Position numbers and translations under genes: made by a program
DNA from: Bog-159 sp049511415
GTDB taxonomy: Bacteria > Acidobacteriota > Terriglobia > Bryobacterales > Bryobacteraceae
Direction of reading: 5' to 3'
NCBI GenBank assembly: GCA_049511415.1
Contig: JBEKYC010000039.1
Span: forward strand, 1 to 63,941
DNA: 63,941 nucleotides
Part shown: in pieces, positions 52,444 to 61,034 of the stretch
Layout of the letters: every line of letters starts with the position of its first letter
Numbering within the stretch: position 1 is the first letter of the stretch
Notes under the pieces: generated by a model
The model's database searches: none
Told to the model about the DNA's origin: nothing
What the model saw: the letters and a program-made list of their open reading frames with translations, nothing else

Positions 52444-52889
52444 GCCCAACCAAAAAAGTACGGCTCATCACGGACGGTTCGTGCCTAGGCAATCCCGGCC
52501 GGGGCGGGTGGGCGGCGATCCTGCGATTTAACGAGCATCAGCGCGAGCTGTTCGGATACGCGCCGCACACCACCAACAATCGCATGGAACTGACGGCGGC
52601 TATCGAGGGGTTGAAGGCGCTGAAGGAGCCGTGCGAAGTGGAAGTGATCACCGATTCCGAGTATCTGAAGAACGGCATTACCAAGTGGGTGCCGAATTGG
52701 AAACGGCGCAATTGGATGACGGCCGATAAGAAGCCGGTAATCAACCGGGAACTCTGGGAAGAGCTGGATGAAGTGACGGCGAAGCATCAAGTGACGTGGT
52801 CTTGGACCAAGGGGCACGCCTCGCATGCCGACAACAACCGCTGCGACGAATTGGCGCAAACGGCGGCGCGGGAACAACGGCGGAGCTAA
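52440..52889 (+). CDS. rnhA: Ribonuclease HI
   Basis: 149 residues, the standard length. It cleaves RNA in RNA-DNA hybrids. The catalytic DEDD set is visible: Asp in LITDGSCLGNPG, Glu in NRMELTAAIEGL, Asp in VITDSEYLKNGI and Asp in GHASHADNNRCDELA, with the preceding His. The basic protrusion is WVPNWKRRNWMTADKKPV. It is translated from an ATG that overlaps the dusB stop (ATGA). Confidence 0.96.
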   Translation: MSPTKKVRLITDGSCLGNPGRGGWAAILRFNEHQRELFGYAPHTTNNRMELTAAIEGLKALKEPCEVEVITDSEYLKNGITKWVPNWKRRNWMTADKKPVINRELWEELDEVTAKHQVTWSWTKGHASHADNNRCDELAQTAAREQRRS

Positions 52890-52898
52890 GGCCCAAAT

Positions 52899-53317
52899 CT
52901 AGAATCGATAATCCGGCGGCTGGATGCCTTTCACGCGCGGATAAACTTCCGTTTGCGCGCGGTGATGGGCGGTGTGCGTAAAATATGCGAACAGGACTCG
53001 AAGCCGGACAGGTGGCGTCATTCCGGTCCGACCACAGCGTCCAGGCGCTCTGACGTCATGGCCGCCACGGCTTGGTTGCAGAACTCCAAGGACTCCGTGA
53101 GAAATGGAATGGCGGTTTCTTTCAAGACTTCTACTTTCTGTGTGTCTTTGCTCCACTCGACGAGTTATAACAGTCGGCCGGCATCGAATGGGCAACCGCG
53201 GTGGTAAACGCGCCGGAGGTTTTCCAATGTTCTGCCGGCGTCTTTTACGGTGGTCCGCGGCAAAGCTGGAACGGCCAGCGCCGGTAAGGCTGCCAAGATC
53301 TTGATGGATCGCCTCAT
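52899..53317 (-). pseudogene. DinB family protein, secreted, decayed
   Basis: On the minus strand the ATG at 53317 starts a signal peptide (MRRSIKILAALPALAVPAL), but the frame soon stops. Further on, EWSKDTQKVEVLKETAIPFL, TESLEFCNQAVAAMTSERLD and AVVGPE appear, followed by a premature TGA. A shifted frame supplies the ending FAYFTHTAHHRAQTEVYPRV and KGIQPPDYRF. Together these match secreted DinB/YfiT-type metal-binding four-helix proteins of Acidobacteriota, with an internal deletion, a stop and a frameshift. The start overlaps the upstream peptidase gene's stop (ATGA), so it was once the operon's second gene. Confidence 0.75.
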
Positions 53318-54900
53318 ATGCCCTCGGCCGCGCGCGAATAAAAGCCCGCCAGATCGGACCTCAACTGTTTTAGGGCATCCACGTTGAGATAGATCATGTG
53401 GCCGGAGTGGTAATAGGCAAATTCGACGTTGCCGCGCAGCTTCGGCTCGAGTTCCATGTGCGCCAGATCGTACTCGGTGATGAAGAACGGCGTAGCCAGA
53501 TCGAACAGACCGTTGGCGGAAAACACTTTCAGGCGCGGGTTTTTGCGTATGGCGTCAGCCAGATCTCCCGCCACGTATGGTTCGTGGAGGGGCTGACCCT
53601 GCGGCCCCCCAGGTCCGCCTGCTCCGGGCCGGCGGTGGCTGTGGTCCCACTCCTCGTTCACGTTCGCGCCGCGGAGAAAGTAAGTTTCCTTGGACGTGTA
53701 TTTAAGCTCGGTGTCGAGATACTCGTGGAATGCGGAGACAAATGCTCCAGTGATGCCGGAACTGGACGGATCGTAGCCGGGATTCTCGCCCGCGGCATCG
53801 ACGTCGGTGCCTTCGAAGCGGGCATCGTAGCGGCCCAGGATCATGCGCTGGTCGCGCAGCAGCTCTTTGCGGAAACGGGCCGGGCTAACTCGCAGGTTCG
53901 ATTCCTTAATGTATCGCACGCTGAGACCGGTGTAACCGGCGAGCTTCGCCGCAATGGCATCCACTTGCGCCGGCGGCAGATTATCGCCCTGGGCCAAAGC
54001 CTCGGCATAAGGCCCGCGGGCAAAGGCGCGCACCTCATCGAGAAAGGCTTTCTCATCGCGCCCCTTGTGGGCGATCTTTTCGAAGTGCCAGGCGATAGCC
54101 GCGTAAGAAGGCAGGTTCCCGATGAAGACCGTATCGCTGCCGGGCGCCAGCGCGAAATAATTGAGAATCGTGGACATGAGCACCACGCCGTTAAACGACA
54201 TGCCATCGTTTTCGAGCGCGTCGACCAGAGCAGCCGAGCGTGTGGTGCCGTAAGATTCGCCGAAGAGGAACTTGGGCGAATTCCAGCGGTGATTCACGCT
54301 GACATAGCGCTGGATGAACCGGGCGAAGGCGCGCACGTCCTGATCGGTGCCGGCGAAGTTCTTGATGGTGGCCTTTCCGACCGGACGGGAGAAACCAGTG
54401 CCTACGGCGTCGACGAAAACCAGGTCGGTCTTATCGAGTAACGAGAACTGGTTCGGCACAATCTGGTAAGGCGCGGCGCCGGTGGCTTCGGGGCTCGCGG
54501 TGACGACACGGACCGGGCCGATGGAACCCATATGCAGCCACAGGCTCGCGGAACCGGGGCCGCCGTTGTACAGAAAGGTGATGGCGCGCGTGCGCAGATC
54601 GGTGGCGGTCTGCGTGTACGCCGCGTAGAAGACGATGCCGTACGGCTTTTCGTCGTCGCCATCGATTAGCAGCGTGCCGGCGGTCGCGTGATAGTGGATG
54701 GTCTTGCCGCCGAGCGGCAAATCGTGATCCGTGGTGGAGGCGGTCTCGGTAGGAATAGGGGACGGCTTTTCTGACTTCTCGTCGGCCGCGGGCGTGGCGG
54801 GAGAATCGGCGGACGGCGGTCTTTGCGCGAAGGCGCCGGCCGCAACGAAGAGCGATAGGGCGCCGGACAACAGCCGGGGATGAATGTGGATCTGACGCAT
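53314..54900 (-). CDS. Secreted serine carboxypeptidase-like protein (family S10)
   Basis: 528 residues from the ATG at 54900, with a clear AAGGAG site. A signal peptide (LLSGALSLFVAAGAFA) is followed by an acidic Pro/Ala segment. The alpha/beta-hydrolase core has the S10 motifs: ITFLYNGGPGSASLWLHMGS (oxyanion region), FLFGESYGTTRSAALV (nucleophile Ser), NGLFDLATPFF (acid Asp) and YYHSGHMIYL (catalytic His). It should remove C-terminal residues from peptides in the periplasm. A decayed DinB gene follows with a 4-base overlap. Confidence 0.93.
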   Translation of the reverse strand: MRQIHIHPRLLSGALSLFVAAGAFAQRPPSADSPATPAADEKSEKPSPIPTETASTTDHDLPLGGKTIHYHATAGTLLIDGDDEKPYGIVFYAAYTQTATDLRTRAITFLYNGGPGSASLWLHMGSIGPVRVVTASPEATGAAPYQIVPNQFSLLDKTDLVFVDAVGTGFSRPVGKATIKNFAGTDQDVRAFARFIQRYVSVNHRWNSPKFLFGESYGTTRSAALVDALENDGMSFNGVVLMSTILNYFALAPGSDTVFIGNLPSYAAIAWHFEKIAHKGRDEKAFLDEVRAFARGPYAEALAQGDNLPPAQVDAIAAKLAGYTGLSVRYIKESNLRVSPARFRKELLRDQRMILGRYDARFEGTDVDAAGENPGYDPSSSGITGAFVSAFHEYLDTELKYTSKETYFLRGANVNEEWDHSHRRPGAGGPGGPQGQPLHEPYVAGDLADAIRKNPRLKVFSANGLFDLATPFFITEYDLAHMELEPKLRGNVEFAYYHSGHMIYLNVDALKQLRSDLAGFYSRAAEGI

Positions 54901-54969
54901 CGGGAACTCCTTTTGGCGTATTCTCTCACGAATTCGGATCGAGCCTGCTACCGTGGAATTGAATCTTGC

Positions 54970-55791
54970 ATGGATAACCACCAACCCAGCCGTACAGCCT
55001 TGGGCGTCGCCATGCGGCGGGCGGCGCATCAGGTTCTCGACCGGCCGCCGGTCTTCGAAGATCCCATGGCGCTGCGCATACTGGGTTCCGAGGCGGGCGA
55101 ACTGCCATCCGATATGCCGCAGTTGCGGGCGTTCCTGGCGGCGAGAAGCCGTTATGCTGAAGACGAACTGGCGGACGCCGCGGCGCGCGGAGTGAGGCAA
55201 TACGTGGTTCTGGGAGCGGGACTGGACACGTTCGCCTGCCGGAATCCGTACGCAGGGCTGCGGGTATTCGAAGTCGATCATCCGTCGACCCAGGCTTGGA
55301 AGCGGGAAAGGCTACATCTGGCCGGCGTGGCCACCGTGGAGAGCATGGTGTTCGTGCCGGTGGATTTCGAGCGGCAGTCGCTCGAGAGCGAGTTAGCGGC
55401 AGCGGACTTCGATTCGCGCCAGAAGGCGTTTTTTTCCTGGTTGGGCGTGACGCCCTACCTGACTGAGAATGGCTTCTCTGCAGCGTTGGCTTTCATCGCC
55501 GCGATGCCGCCGGGCAGCGGGCTAGTTTTCGATTACGCGGCGGCCAGTTCCGCGTTGAGTCCGGGCGAGCAGGCAACTCGCGACCGGTTGGCGGCGCGCG
55601 CGGCTCGCGCGGGGGAGCCATTCCGCCTGTTCTTCGAACCGCCGGATCTGGCGCTGCGCCTGTTGGGCATGGGATTCGGCAGCGTGGAAGACCTGGGCGC
55701 CGAGGCGATTAACGCGCGCTATTTTCGGGACCGGGCCGACGGCCTGCGTTTGCAGGGCAGTTCCGGACGCTTAATCAGCGCGCGCCTCTGA
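54970..55791 (+). CDS. Class I SAM-dependent methyltransferase (leucine carboxyl MTase-like, TIGR00027 type)
   Basis: 273 residues. The N-terminus SRTALGVAMRRAAHQVLDRP and PVFEDPMALRIL, then FLAARSRYAEDELADAAARG, YVVLGAGLDTFACR (SAM motif I), VFEVDHPSTQAWKRERL and FFSWLGVTPYLTENGF are all diagnostic of the LCM/PPM-like family. Members O-methylate small carboxylates or unknown metabolites. The preferred ATG at 54970 has no strong ribosome site. It is divergent from the S10 peptidase gene and 19 bases before the cyclophilin gene. Confidence 0.9.
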   Translation: MDNHQPSRTALGVAMRRAAHQVLDRPPVFEDPMALRILGSEAGELPSDMPQLRAFLAARSRYAEDELADAAARGVRQYVVLGAGLDTFACRNPYAGLRVFEVDHPSTQAWKRERLHLAGVATVESMVFVPVDFERQSLESELAAADFDSRQKAFFSWLGVTPYLTENGFSAALAFIAAMPPGSGLVFDYAAASSALSPGEQATRDRLAARAARAGEPFRLFFEPPDLALRLLGMGFGSVEDLGAEAINARYFRDRADGLRLQGSSGRLISARL

Positions 55792-55810
55792 GCGTTGATA
55801 CAATTCGAAG

Positions 55811-56299
55811 ATGCCCAACGATATCCATGCAGTGTTCGACACCACCGAAGGCTCGTTCAAGATCAAACTATTTCCCGAAAAAGCGCCGCGGACGGTGGAG
55901 AACTTCGTCAGCCTGGCTGACGGCAGTAAAACCGGCAAGCCCTTCTACGATGGGACCGTCTTTCATCGCGTGATTCCCAACTTCATGATTCAGGGAGGCG
56001 ACCCGGAAGGCACGGGGCGCGGCGGTCCGGGCTACAAATTCGCCGACGAATTTCACCCGGGGTTGCGGCATTCCAAACCCGGCATTTTGTCGATGGCCAA
56101 CGCCGGTCCCAATACGAACGGCAGCCAGTTTTTCGTCACGGTAGCAGCCACCTCGTGGCTGGATAACAAGCACACCGTTTTCGGGGAAGTAGTGGAGGGC
56201 TACGCGATAGTGAAGAAGATTTCGGAAGTGCCGCGCGGCGGCCAGGACCGCCCCGTCAAGGAGGTGCGCCTCAACTCGGTGAAGATCGAGAGGAGTTGA
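55811..56299 (+). CDS. Cyclophilin-type peptidyl-prolyl cis-trans isomerase
   Basis: 162 residues of the cytosolic PpiB type, with no signal peptide. It speeds proline isomerisation in protein folding. The active-site and binding residues lie in FHRVIPNFMIQGGDPEGTGR, GILSMANAGPNTNGSQFFVT and WLDNKHTVFGEVVEGY (Arg, Phe, Gln, Trp and His positions of cyclophilin). It lies 3 bases before the DUF1080 gene, with a GAGGAG site between, so they are co-transcribed. Confidence 0.95.
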   Translation: MPNDIHAVFDTTEGSFKIKLFPEKAPRTVENFVSLADGSKTGKPFYDGTVFHRVIPNFMIQGGDPEGTGRGGPGYKFADEFHPGLRHSKPGILSMANAGPNTNGSQFFVTVAATSWLDNKHTVFGEVVEGYAIVKKISEVPRGGQDRPVKEVRLNSVKIERS

Positions 56300-56302
56300 G
56301 TT

Positions 56303-56893
56303 ATGCGAAGCCTGCTGCTGGGATTGGCGTTCTGCGCCGCCGCGTGCGCGCAGGATGGATTCGTGCCGCTGTTTAACGGAAAGAATCTGGACGGCTGGGA
56401 TGGCGACCCGCGCATTTGGAGCGTGCGCGACGGCACGATCGTGGGACACACCGAGGGTGTCACGATGACCGACAATTCGTTCCTGATCAGCAAGCAGAGC
56501 TACGGCAATTTTGTGCTGCGGGTGGAGATGAAGCTGCGGAACCACAACAGCGGCATACAGTTTCGCAGCGAACGGATGCCCAACTGGGTGGTGCGGGGAT
56601 ATCAGGCTGACGCAGCCCAGGATAATTATTGGGGAAATATTTACGAAGAGAAAGGCCGCGGCACCCTGGTGGATGGCTGGAAAGGAAAGGGCGAAAAGGC
56701 CGTCAAACTGAAGGACTGGAACGAATACGAGATTCTGTGCGACGGCGATCACATCCGGCTGACTTTGAACGGCACGGTTACCGCGGATTTCCACGATTCG
56801 GCGCGCCTGGACGGCATCCTTGCTTTTCAACTGCATCAGGGCCCGGCGATGGAAGTCTATTTCCGCAATGTGCGGATCAAGGTGCTGAAATAA
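56303..56893 (+). CDS. Secreted DUF1080 (3-keto-disaccharide hydrolase-like) protein
   Basis: 196 residues. The signal peptide (LLLGLAFCAAACA) precedes one concanavalin-like DUF1080 domain: GFVPLFNGKNLDGWDGDPR, WSVRDGTIVGH, NFVLRVEMKLRNHNSGIQFR, WNEYEILCDGDHIRLTLNG and FQLHQGPAMEVYFRNVRIK. Some family members cleave 3-keto-glycosides made by Gfo/Idh/MocA-type oxidases, which fits the secreted oxidoreductase at 19.9 kb, although the two are not linked. Between the cyclophilin and nadD genes, probably one transcript. Confidence 0.92.
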   Translation: MRSLLLGLAFCAAACAQDGFVPLFNGKNLDGWDGDPRIWSVRDGTIVGHTEGVTMTDNSFLISKQSYGNFVLRVEMKLRNHNSGIQFRSERMPNWVVRGYQADAAQDNYWGNIYEEKGRGTLVDGWKGKGEKAVKLKDWNEYEILCDGDHIRLTLNGTVTADFHDSARLDGILAFQLHQGPAMEVYFRNVRIKVLK

Positions 56894-56903
56894 GGCTCCG
56901 GCG

Positions 56904-57473
56904 GTGAGACGGGCGATCTTCGGCGGCACTTTCGATCCTATCCATAACGCGCATCTGGCCGTAGCTAAGGAAGCCGCCTCTCGATTTCGGCTCGATACGG
57001 TCTGGCTGGTGCCCGCGCAGAGTCCACCGCACAAGCAGGGCGTGACGCATGCGCCTTACCAGGACCGTTTTGCCATGGTGGCGTTGGTTTGTCAAGACGC
57101 GCCCCAGCTGGAGGCTTCGCGCCTGGAGGAGGCCGATGCCAGCAGCTATTCGATCGACACCATCGAGAGGGTGCGAGACCTCCTGCCGGCCGGCGAGGAG
57201 CTGTTTTTCCTGATCGGCGCGGACGCCTTCGCGGAGATCGAGAGCTGGCGGCGCTGGCGCGACGTCGTGCGCGCCGTGGAATTCATTGTGGTCAGCCGGC
57301 CGGGCCATATTTATAAGATTCCGGACGGAGCCGTGGTGCACCGTCTGGAAAGCGTGGCTCTTCCGGTGTCTTCTTCCGACATCCGGCGCAAACTGGCGTC
57401 CGGTGACGAGTCCGTGGATGTGCCGGCCACCGTGCTGGAATACATTCGGGGGCATGGGCTCTATCGTACGTAG
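56904..57473 (+). CDS. nadD: Nicotinate-nucleotide adenylyltransferase
   Basis: 189 residues from GTG at 56904. It makes nicotinate adenine dinucleotide from nicotinate mononucleotide and ATP in NAD synthesis. The nucleotidyl-transferase motif GGTFDPIHNAHLAVAKEA, the substrate segment WLVPAQSPPHK, YSIDTIERVRDLL, FLIGADAF and the second ATP motif SSSDIRRKL are all present. It lies 10 bases after the DUF1080 gene. Confidence 0.94.
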   Translation: MRRAIFGGTFDPIHNAHLAVAKEAASRFRLDTVWLVPAQSPPHKQGVTHAPYQDRFAMVALVCQDAPQLEASRLEEADASSYSIDTIERVRDLLPAGEELFFLIGADAFAEIESWRRWRDVVRAVEFIVVSRPGHIYKIPDGAVVHRLESVALPVSSSDIRRKLASGDESVDVPATVLEYIRGHGLYRT

Positions 57474-57622
57474 CCGGCCGGCAGGGAGAGTGGGCCACTC
57501 TGCTACACTCGTGTGTCCTGTGTGACCATGAGGCGGCGCGAATGTGCCTCAACAACTGACAAATTGGAGGTTGGCCAGTTACGTGCAGCGTGGCGTGAGT
57601 TCTAGAGGACGGAGAGATTACT

Positions 57623-60600
57623 GTGAATCGTATATTGCGCTCTTTTCATTTCGAGTTCTTGGCGCTGCTCCTGCTGGCGCCCGGACTGCGGGGCCAGATT
57701 CAACTGCAAGTGAACCCGCCGGCCTTGGCGTTCTCAGCCGTGGCCGGCAGCCCGGCTCTGACGCAAAACATTAGTGTCGGCAGCAGCGGCGACGTCGCGG
57801 GCGAGCACATTTCATACTCCGCCATCGTGCAGACGACTTCGTCGAGCAGCGCGTCCTGGCTCAGTCTGAACAATGCAGCCGGCGTTACTCCGGCCACGAT
57901 CACGGTTTTTGCGCTGGCCGGAGCGATGCCCGAGGGCGTTTATAGCGCGCAGATTCTGATTGGCGGCAGCGGCTCAGTGGGCAACAGCCCGCAGGTGATC
58001 CCGGTTACGTTCACCGTGGCGCACATCGCCGCCTCTCCGGCGTTGCTGAACTTTAACTATCAAATCGGGGGATCGCTGAGCCAGCCGCAGACAGTGTTGG
58101 TGTCGGGTCCCGCCGGTGGAGTTTCCTTTTCGGCGTCCGCCTCCACCGCCAGTGGCGGTGATTGGCTGGAAGTGGCGCCGACCAGCGGCACTACTACTTC
58201 GACCGTCACGGTCAATCTAAATCCCGCGGTCATCGGGACCCTGGCGGCCGGAACCTATGACGGTCTAATCAGTCTGGCGGCGTCCGGCGACTCGACGGTG
58301 GTTAACGTACCTGTTGCCCTAACCGTCTCCAATACCCCGCAGGTGACGGCCAGCCCATCCGTTTTCTCTTTTGGATACCAGATCGGCGGGACCAATAATG
58401 TTACGCAGCAGGATCTTTCGGTGACTTCCGTGGGGGGCGCGGTGACTTTCACGGTGGCGGTCACCACAGCGCCGAATTCAGCGGGCGGGTCGTGGCTGGT
58501 TATATCCAGTCCGGGCCCCAATGTCACCCCCGCCACGCTCACGGTGGGGATCTCGCCCGGGACTCTGCCCGCCGGCACCTACTCGGGTCAAGTTGCGATT
58601 GTAGCGTCGGGAACCACGTTAGCGGCCCTTCCGGTTACGCTCACGATCAGCAACAATCCGCTGATCAGCGTGACGCCCACAGTCCTGAATTTTGCGTATC
58701 AGACCAGCGGCGCGATTCCGCCCGCCGAGACCATCGCCATCTCCAGCACGAGCACGACTTTAGATTATTCGGTGTACCCTTCCACAACTTCGGGCGGAAG
58801 CTGGCTGCAGGCAATCAGCGGCAACACGACGCCGAATCCAATCTCCGTGACTGTGAATCCGGCCGGTCTGGGCGCCGGCGTTTATAACGGCCAACTGATG
58901 ATATCGGCCAACGGCGCGGCCAATTCGCCGCAGGAGATTCCCGTCACCTTGACCGTGACGGCCTTTCCGCTGGTCCAGACCTCGCCGCCGGCGTTGACCT
59001 TCGTGTATCAGACCGGGCAGTCTACGCCTCCCAGCCAACTGGTCTCGATCACCAGCAGCACCGGCGATCAATTGGACTTCAGCGTGACCGATTCGACAGC
59101 GTCCGGCGGCAACTGGCTCTCGGCCAGTTTATTCACGGGGCTAACCCCCGGCACGGTCAACGTGGCGGTAGCGGCGGCTGGCCTTGCGCCAGGTACTTAC
59201 TCGGGCACCGTCACGATTACGGCCACGAATCCGAGTGGCATTCCGGTGCCCAACAGCCCGCTGTTATTGCCGGTCACTTTCTACGTGAGCGCGGATCCGC
59301 TGATTTCGATAAGTCCCGGCGTGCTGACTTTTACGGCCGAGGCCGGCGCCGTCACGAATGGTCAAGAAATTTCATTGACCAGCACATCCAGCGTGCTGAA
59401 TTACGCGGTCTCCTCGGCCACGCTGAGCAGCGGTCCATGGCTGCTGGTGGCCGCGCCACCGGGCGCCACGCCTGGTTCCTTCGAGGTTTATGCCACGGCT
59501 GAAGCTCTGGCAGCCGGCACTTATAGCGGCAGCATTACGATCGATGCCAGCAATCCTTCCGGCGCGGCTGTCGCGGACAGTCCGGAGACGATCCCGGTCA
59601 CATTCCAAGTGGTGGCCGGGACCCTGAGCGCCGCGCCGCTGGCGTTGACATTCTCCCAAACTCTGGGCGGCGCGCTGCCCGAATCGCAGAACATCAAGCT
59701 GAGCGGCACCGGCTCCACGCCGCTGAGTTTCACGGCCGTGGCGTCCAACAGCAGCGGTGTGAACTGGCTGACCCTGACGCCAACTTCCGGGGTCACGCCG
59801 GCCACCCTGAGCGTGTCGGTGGACGGATCGAAGCTCAGTGCGGGCACCTATATCGGGCTGATAACGGTTACCGCGCCCAACGCGGCCGGCAGCCCGATCA
59901 CGATTCAAGTAACCCTGACGGTTACCGGCGCACCCGTAATCTCGCTGACACCGGCGACTCTGCAGTTTACATCGCAGGTTGGCAGCACGGCTCCGGCGGC
60001 GCAGACGATCGCGGTGGCGTCCAGTTCGGGCAGCCTGGCGTTCGCTGCCGTCGCGACCGTGAGCGGTTCGGTGAACTGGCTGAGTGTGAGCCCGAGCAGC
60101 GGCAGTACCCCAGGCACGCTCAGCGTGTCGGTGAACCCCGCTGGTCTGGCGGCTGGATCTTATACGGGCAGCGTTACGGTGACATCCACGGCCGCGGGCA
60201 ACAGTCCGCAGGTGGTCAATGTGACGTATACTGTCACACTGCCGCCCGCGCCTCTTCCGACGAGCGTGGTGAACGCCGCCAGCCAGGCCCCAGGGGCCGT
60301 TGCGCCCGGCGAAATCATTTCGATCTACGGAACGAACTTAGGACCGGTGACGGCGGCCGGGCCGGTGATCTCGGACAATTCGGTAGGCACGGCCGTAGCC
60401 GGCGTGCAAGTGATGTTCGATAACAATGCGGCGCCCCTTTTGTATGTTTCCGCGACGCAGATCAATGCGGTAGTGCCGTTCGAGCTTGCCAGCCAGGCGC
60501 AGACGCACATGACGATTACCTATGACGGCGCGGTATCCGCGGCAGTGGACCTGGTGGTGGCTCCCACGGCGCCGGGAATCTTTACCGTCACGGAGAACGG

Positions 60601-60961
60601 GGCGGGGCAGGGGGCCATCATCAACTCCACGGGTGGCGTCAACGGCGCGAGCAATCCGGCGCCCGCGGGATCCGTGATCGTGCTTTATGCCGCGGGTGGC
60701 GGTGAAACCAGTCCGCCCGGCGTTACGGGAAACATCACGCCAAACGATGGCACGGGGTTGAAGTACGTGTCCGGAGTGACCGTCACGGTGGCCGGCCTGG
60801 TATGCGATGTCATGTATGCCGGATCGGCGCCCGGATTCATCGAAGGCGCTCTACAGATTAACGTACAACTGCCGGCCAACGTACCCGCCGGTTCGCAGCC
60901 GGTGGTGGTGACGATCAACAATGTCAGCAGCCAGGCAGGGGTTACCGTGGCTGTACAGTAG
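57623..60961 (+). CDS. Large secreted beta-sandwich repeat protein with TIGR03437-like C-terminal domain
   Basis: 1112 residues from GTG 57623 with GGAGAG upstream. After a signal peptide come about eight repeats of 95-115 residues (BACON/Ig-like), each opening like ISVTPTVLNFAYQTSGAIPP, passing through a GGSWL core and PATLTVSV-type strand, and ending with GTYSGxxTI and IPVTLTVS. The last ~230 residues (VVNAASQAPGAVAPGEIISI, YGTNLGP, GVQVMFDNNAAPLLYVSATQ, INAVVPFE, LYAAGGGETSPPGVTG, VCDVMYAGSAPGFIEGALQI) form the Solibacter-type C-terminal domain. It is probably a surface adhesin or stalk; no catalytic domain is seen. Confidence 0.93.
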   Translation: MNRILRSFHFEFLALLLLAPGLRGQIQLQVNPPALAFSAVAGSPALTQNISVGSSGDVAGEHISYSAIVQTTSSSSASWLSLNNAAGVTPATITVFALAGAMPEGVYSAQILIGGSGSVGNSPQVIPVTFTVAHIAASPALLNFNYQIGGSLSQPQTVLVSGPAGGVSFSASASTASGGDWLEVAPTSGTTTSTVTVNLNPAVIGTLAAGTYDGLISLAASGDSTVVNVPVALTVSNTPQVTASPSVFSFGYQIGGTNNVTQQDLSVTSVGGAVTFTVAVTTAPNSAGGSWLVISSPGPNVTPATLTVGISPGTLPAGTYSGQVAIVASGTTLAALPVTLTISNNPLISVTPTVLNFAYQTSGAIPPAETIAISSTSTTLDYSVYPSTTSGGSWLQAISGNTTPNPISVTVNPAGLGAGVYNGQLMISANGAANSPQEIPVTLTVTAFPLVQTSPPALTFVYQTGQSTPPSQLVSITSSTGDQLDFSVTDSTASGGNWLSASLFTGLTPGTVNVAVAAAGLAPGTYSGTVTITATNPSGIPVPNSPLLLPVTFYVSADPLISISPGVLTFTAEAGAVTNGQEISLTSTSSVLNYAVSSATLSSGPWLLVAAPPGATPGSFEVYATAEALAAGTYSGSITIDASNPSGAAVADSPETIPVTFQVVAGTLSAAPLALTFSQTLGGALPESQNIKLSGTGSTPLSFTAVASNSSGVNWLTLTPTSGVTPATLSVSVDGSKLSAGTYIGLITVTAPNAAGSPITIQVTLTVTGAPVISLTPATLQFTSQVGSTAPAAQTIAVASSSGSLAFAAVATVSGSVNWLSVSPSSGSTPGTLSVSVNPAGLAAGSYTGSVTVTSTAAGNSPQVVNVTYTVTLPPAPLPTSVVNAASQAPGAVAPGEIISIYGTNLGPVTAAGPVISDNSVGTAVAGVQVMFDNNAAPLLYVSATQINAVVPFELASQAQTHMTITYDGAVSAAVDLVVAPTAPGIFTVTENGAGQGAIINSTGGVNGASNPAPAGSVIVLYAAGGGETSPPGVTGNITPNDGTGLKYVSGVTVTVAGLVCDVMYAGSAPGFIEGALQINVQLPANVPAGSQPVVVTINNVSSQAGVTVAVQ

Positions 60962-61034
60962 ACGACGTCGCCGGCAGCCAACGACACGGGGTCCGCGAAG
61001 GCCTGGACGTCCCGGGTAGCCATGACCATCCAGT

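Noticed and set aside
57623..60961. Tandem DNA repeat or CRISPR-like array
   Set aside because: The repetition is at protein level with strongly diverged DNA and no spacers. No CRISPR array was seen anywhere in the window.
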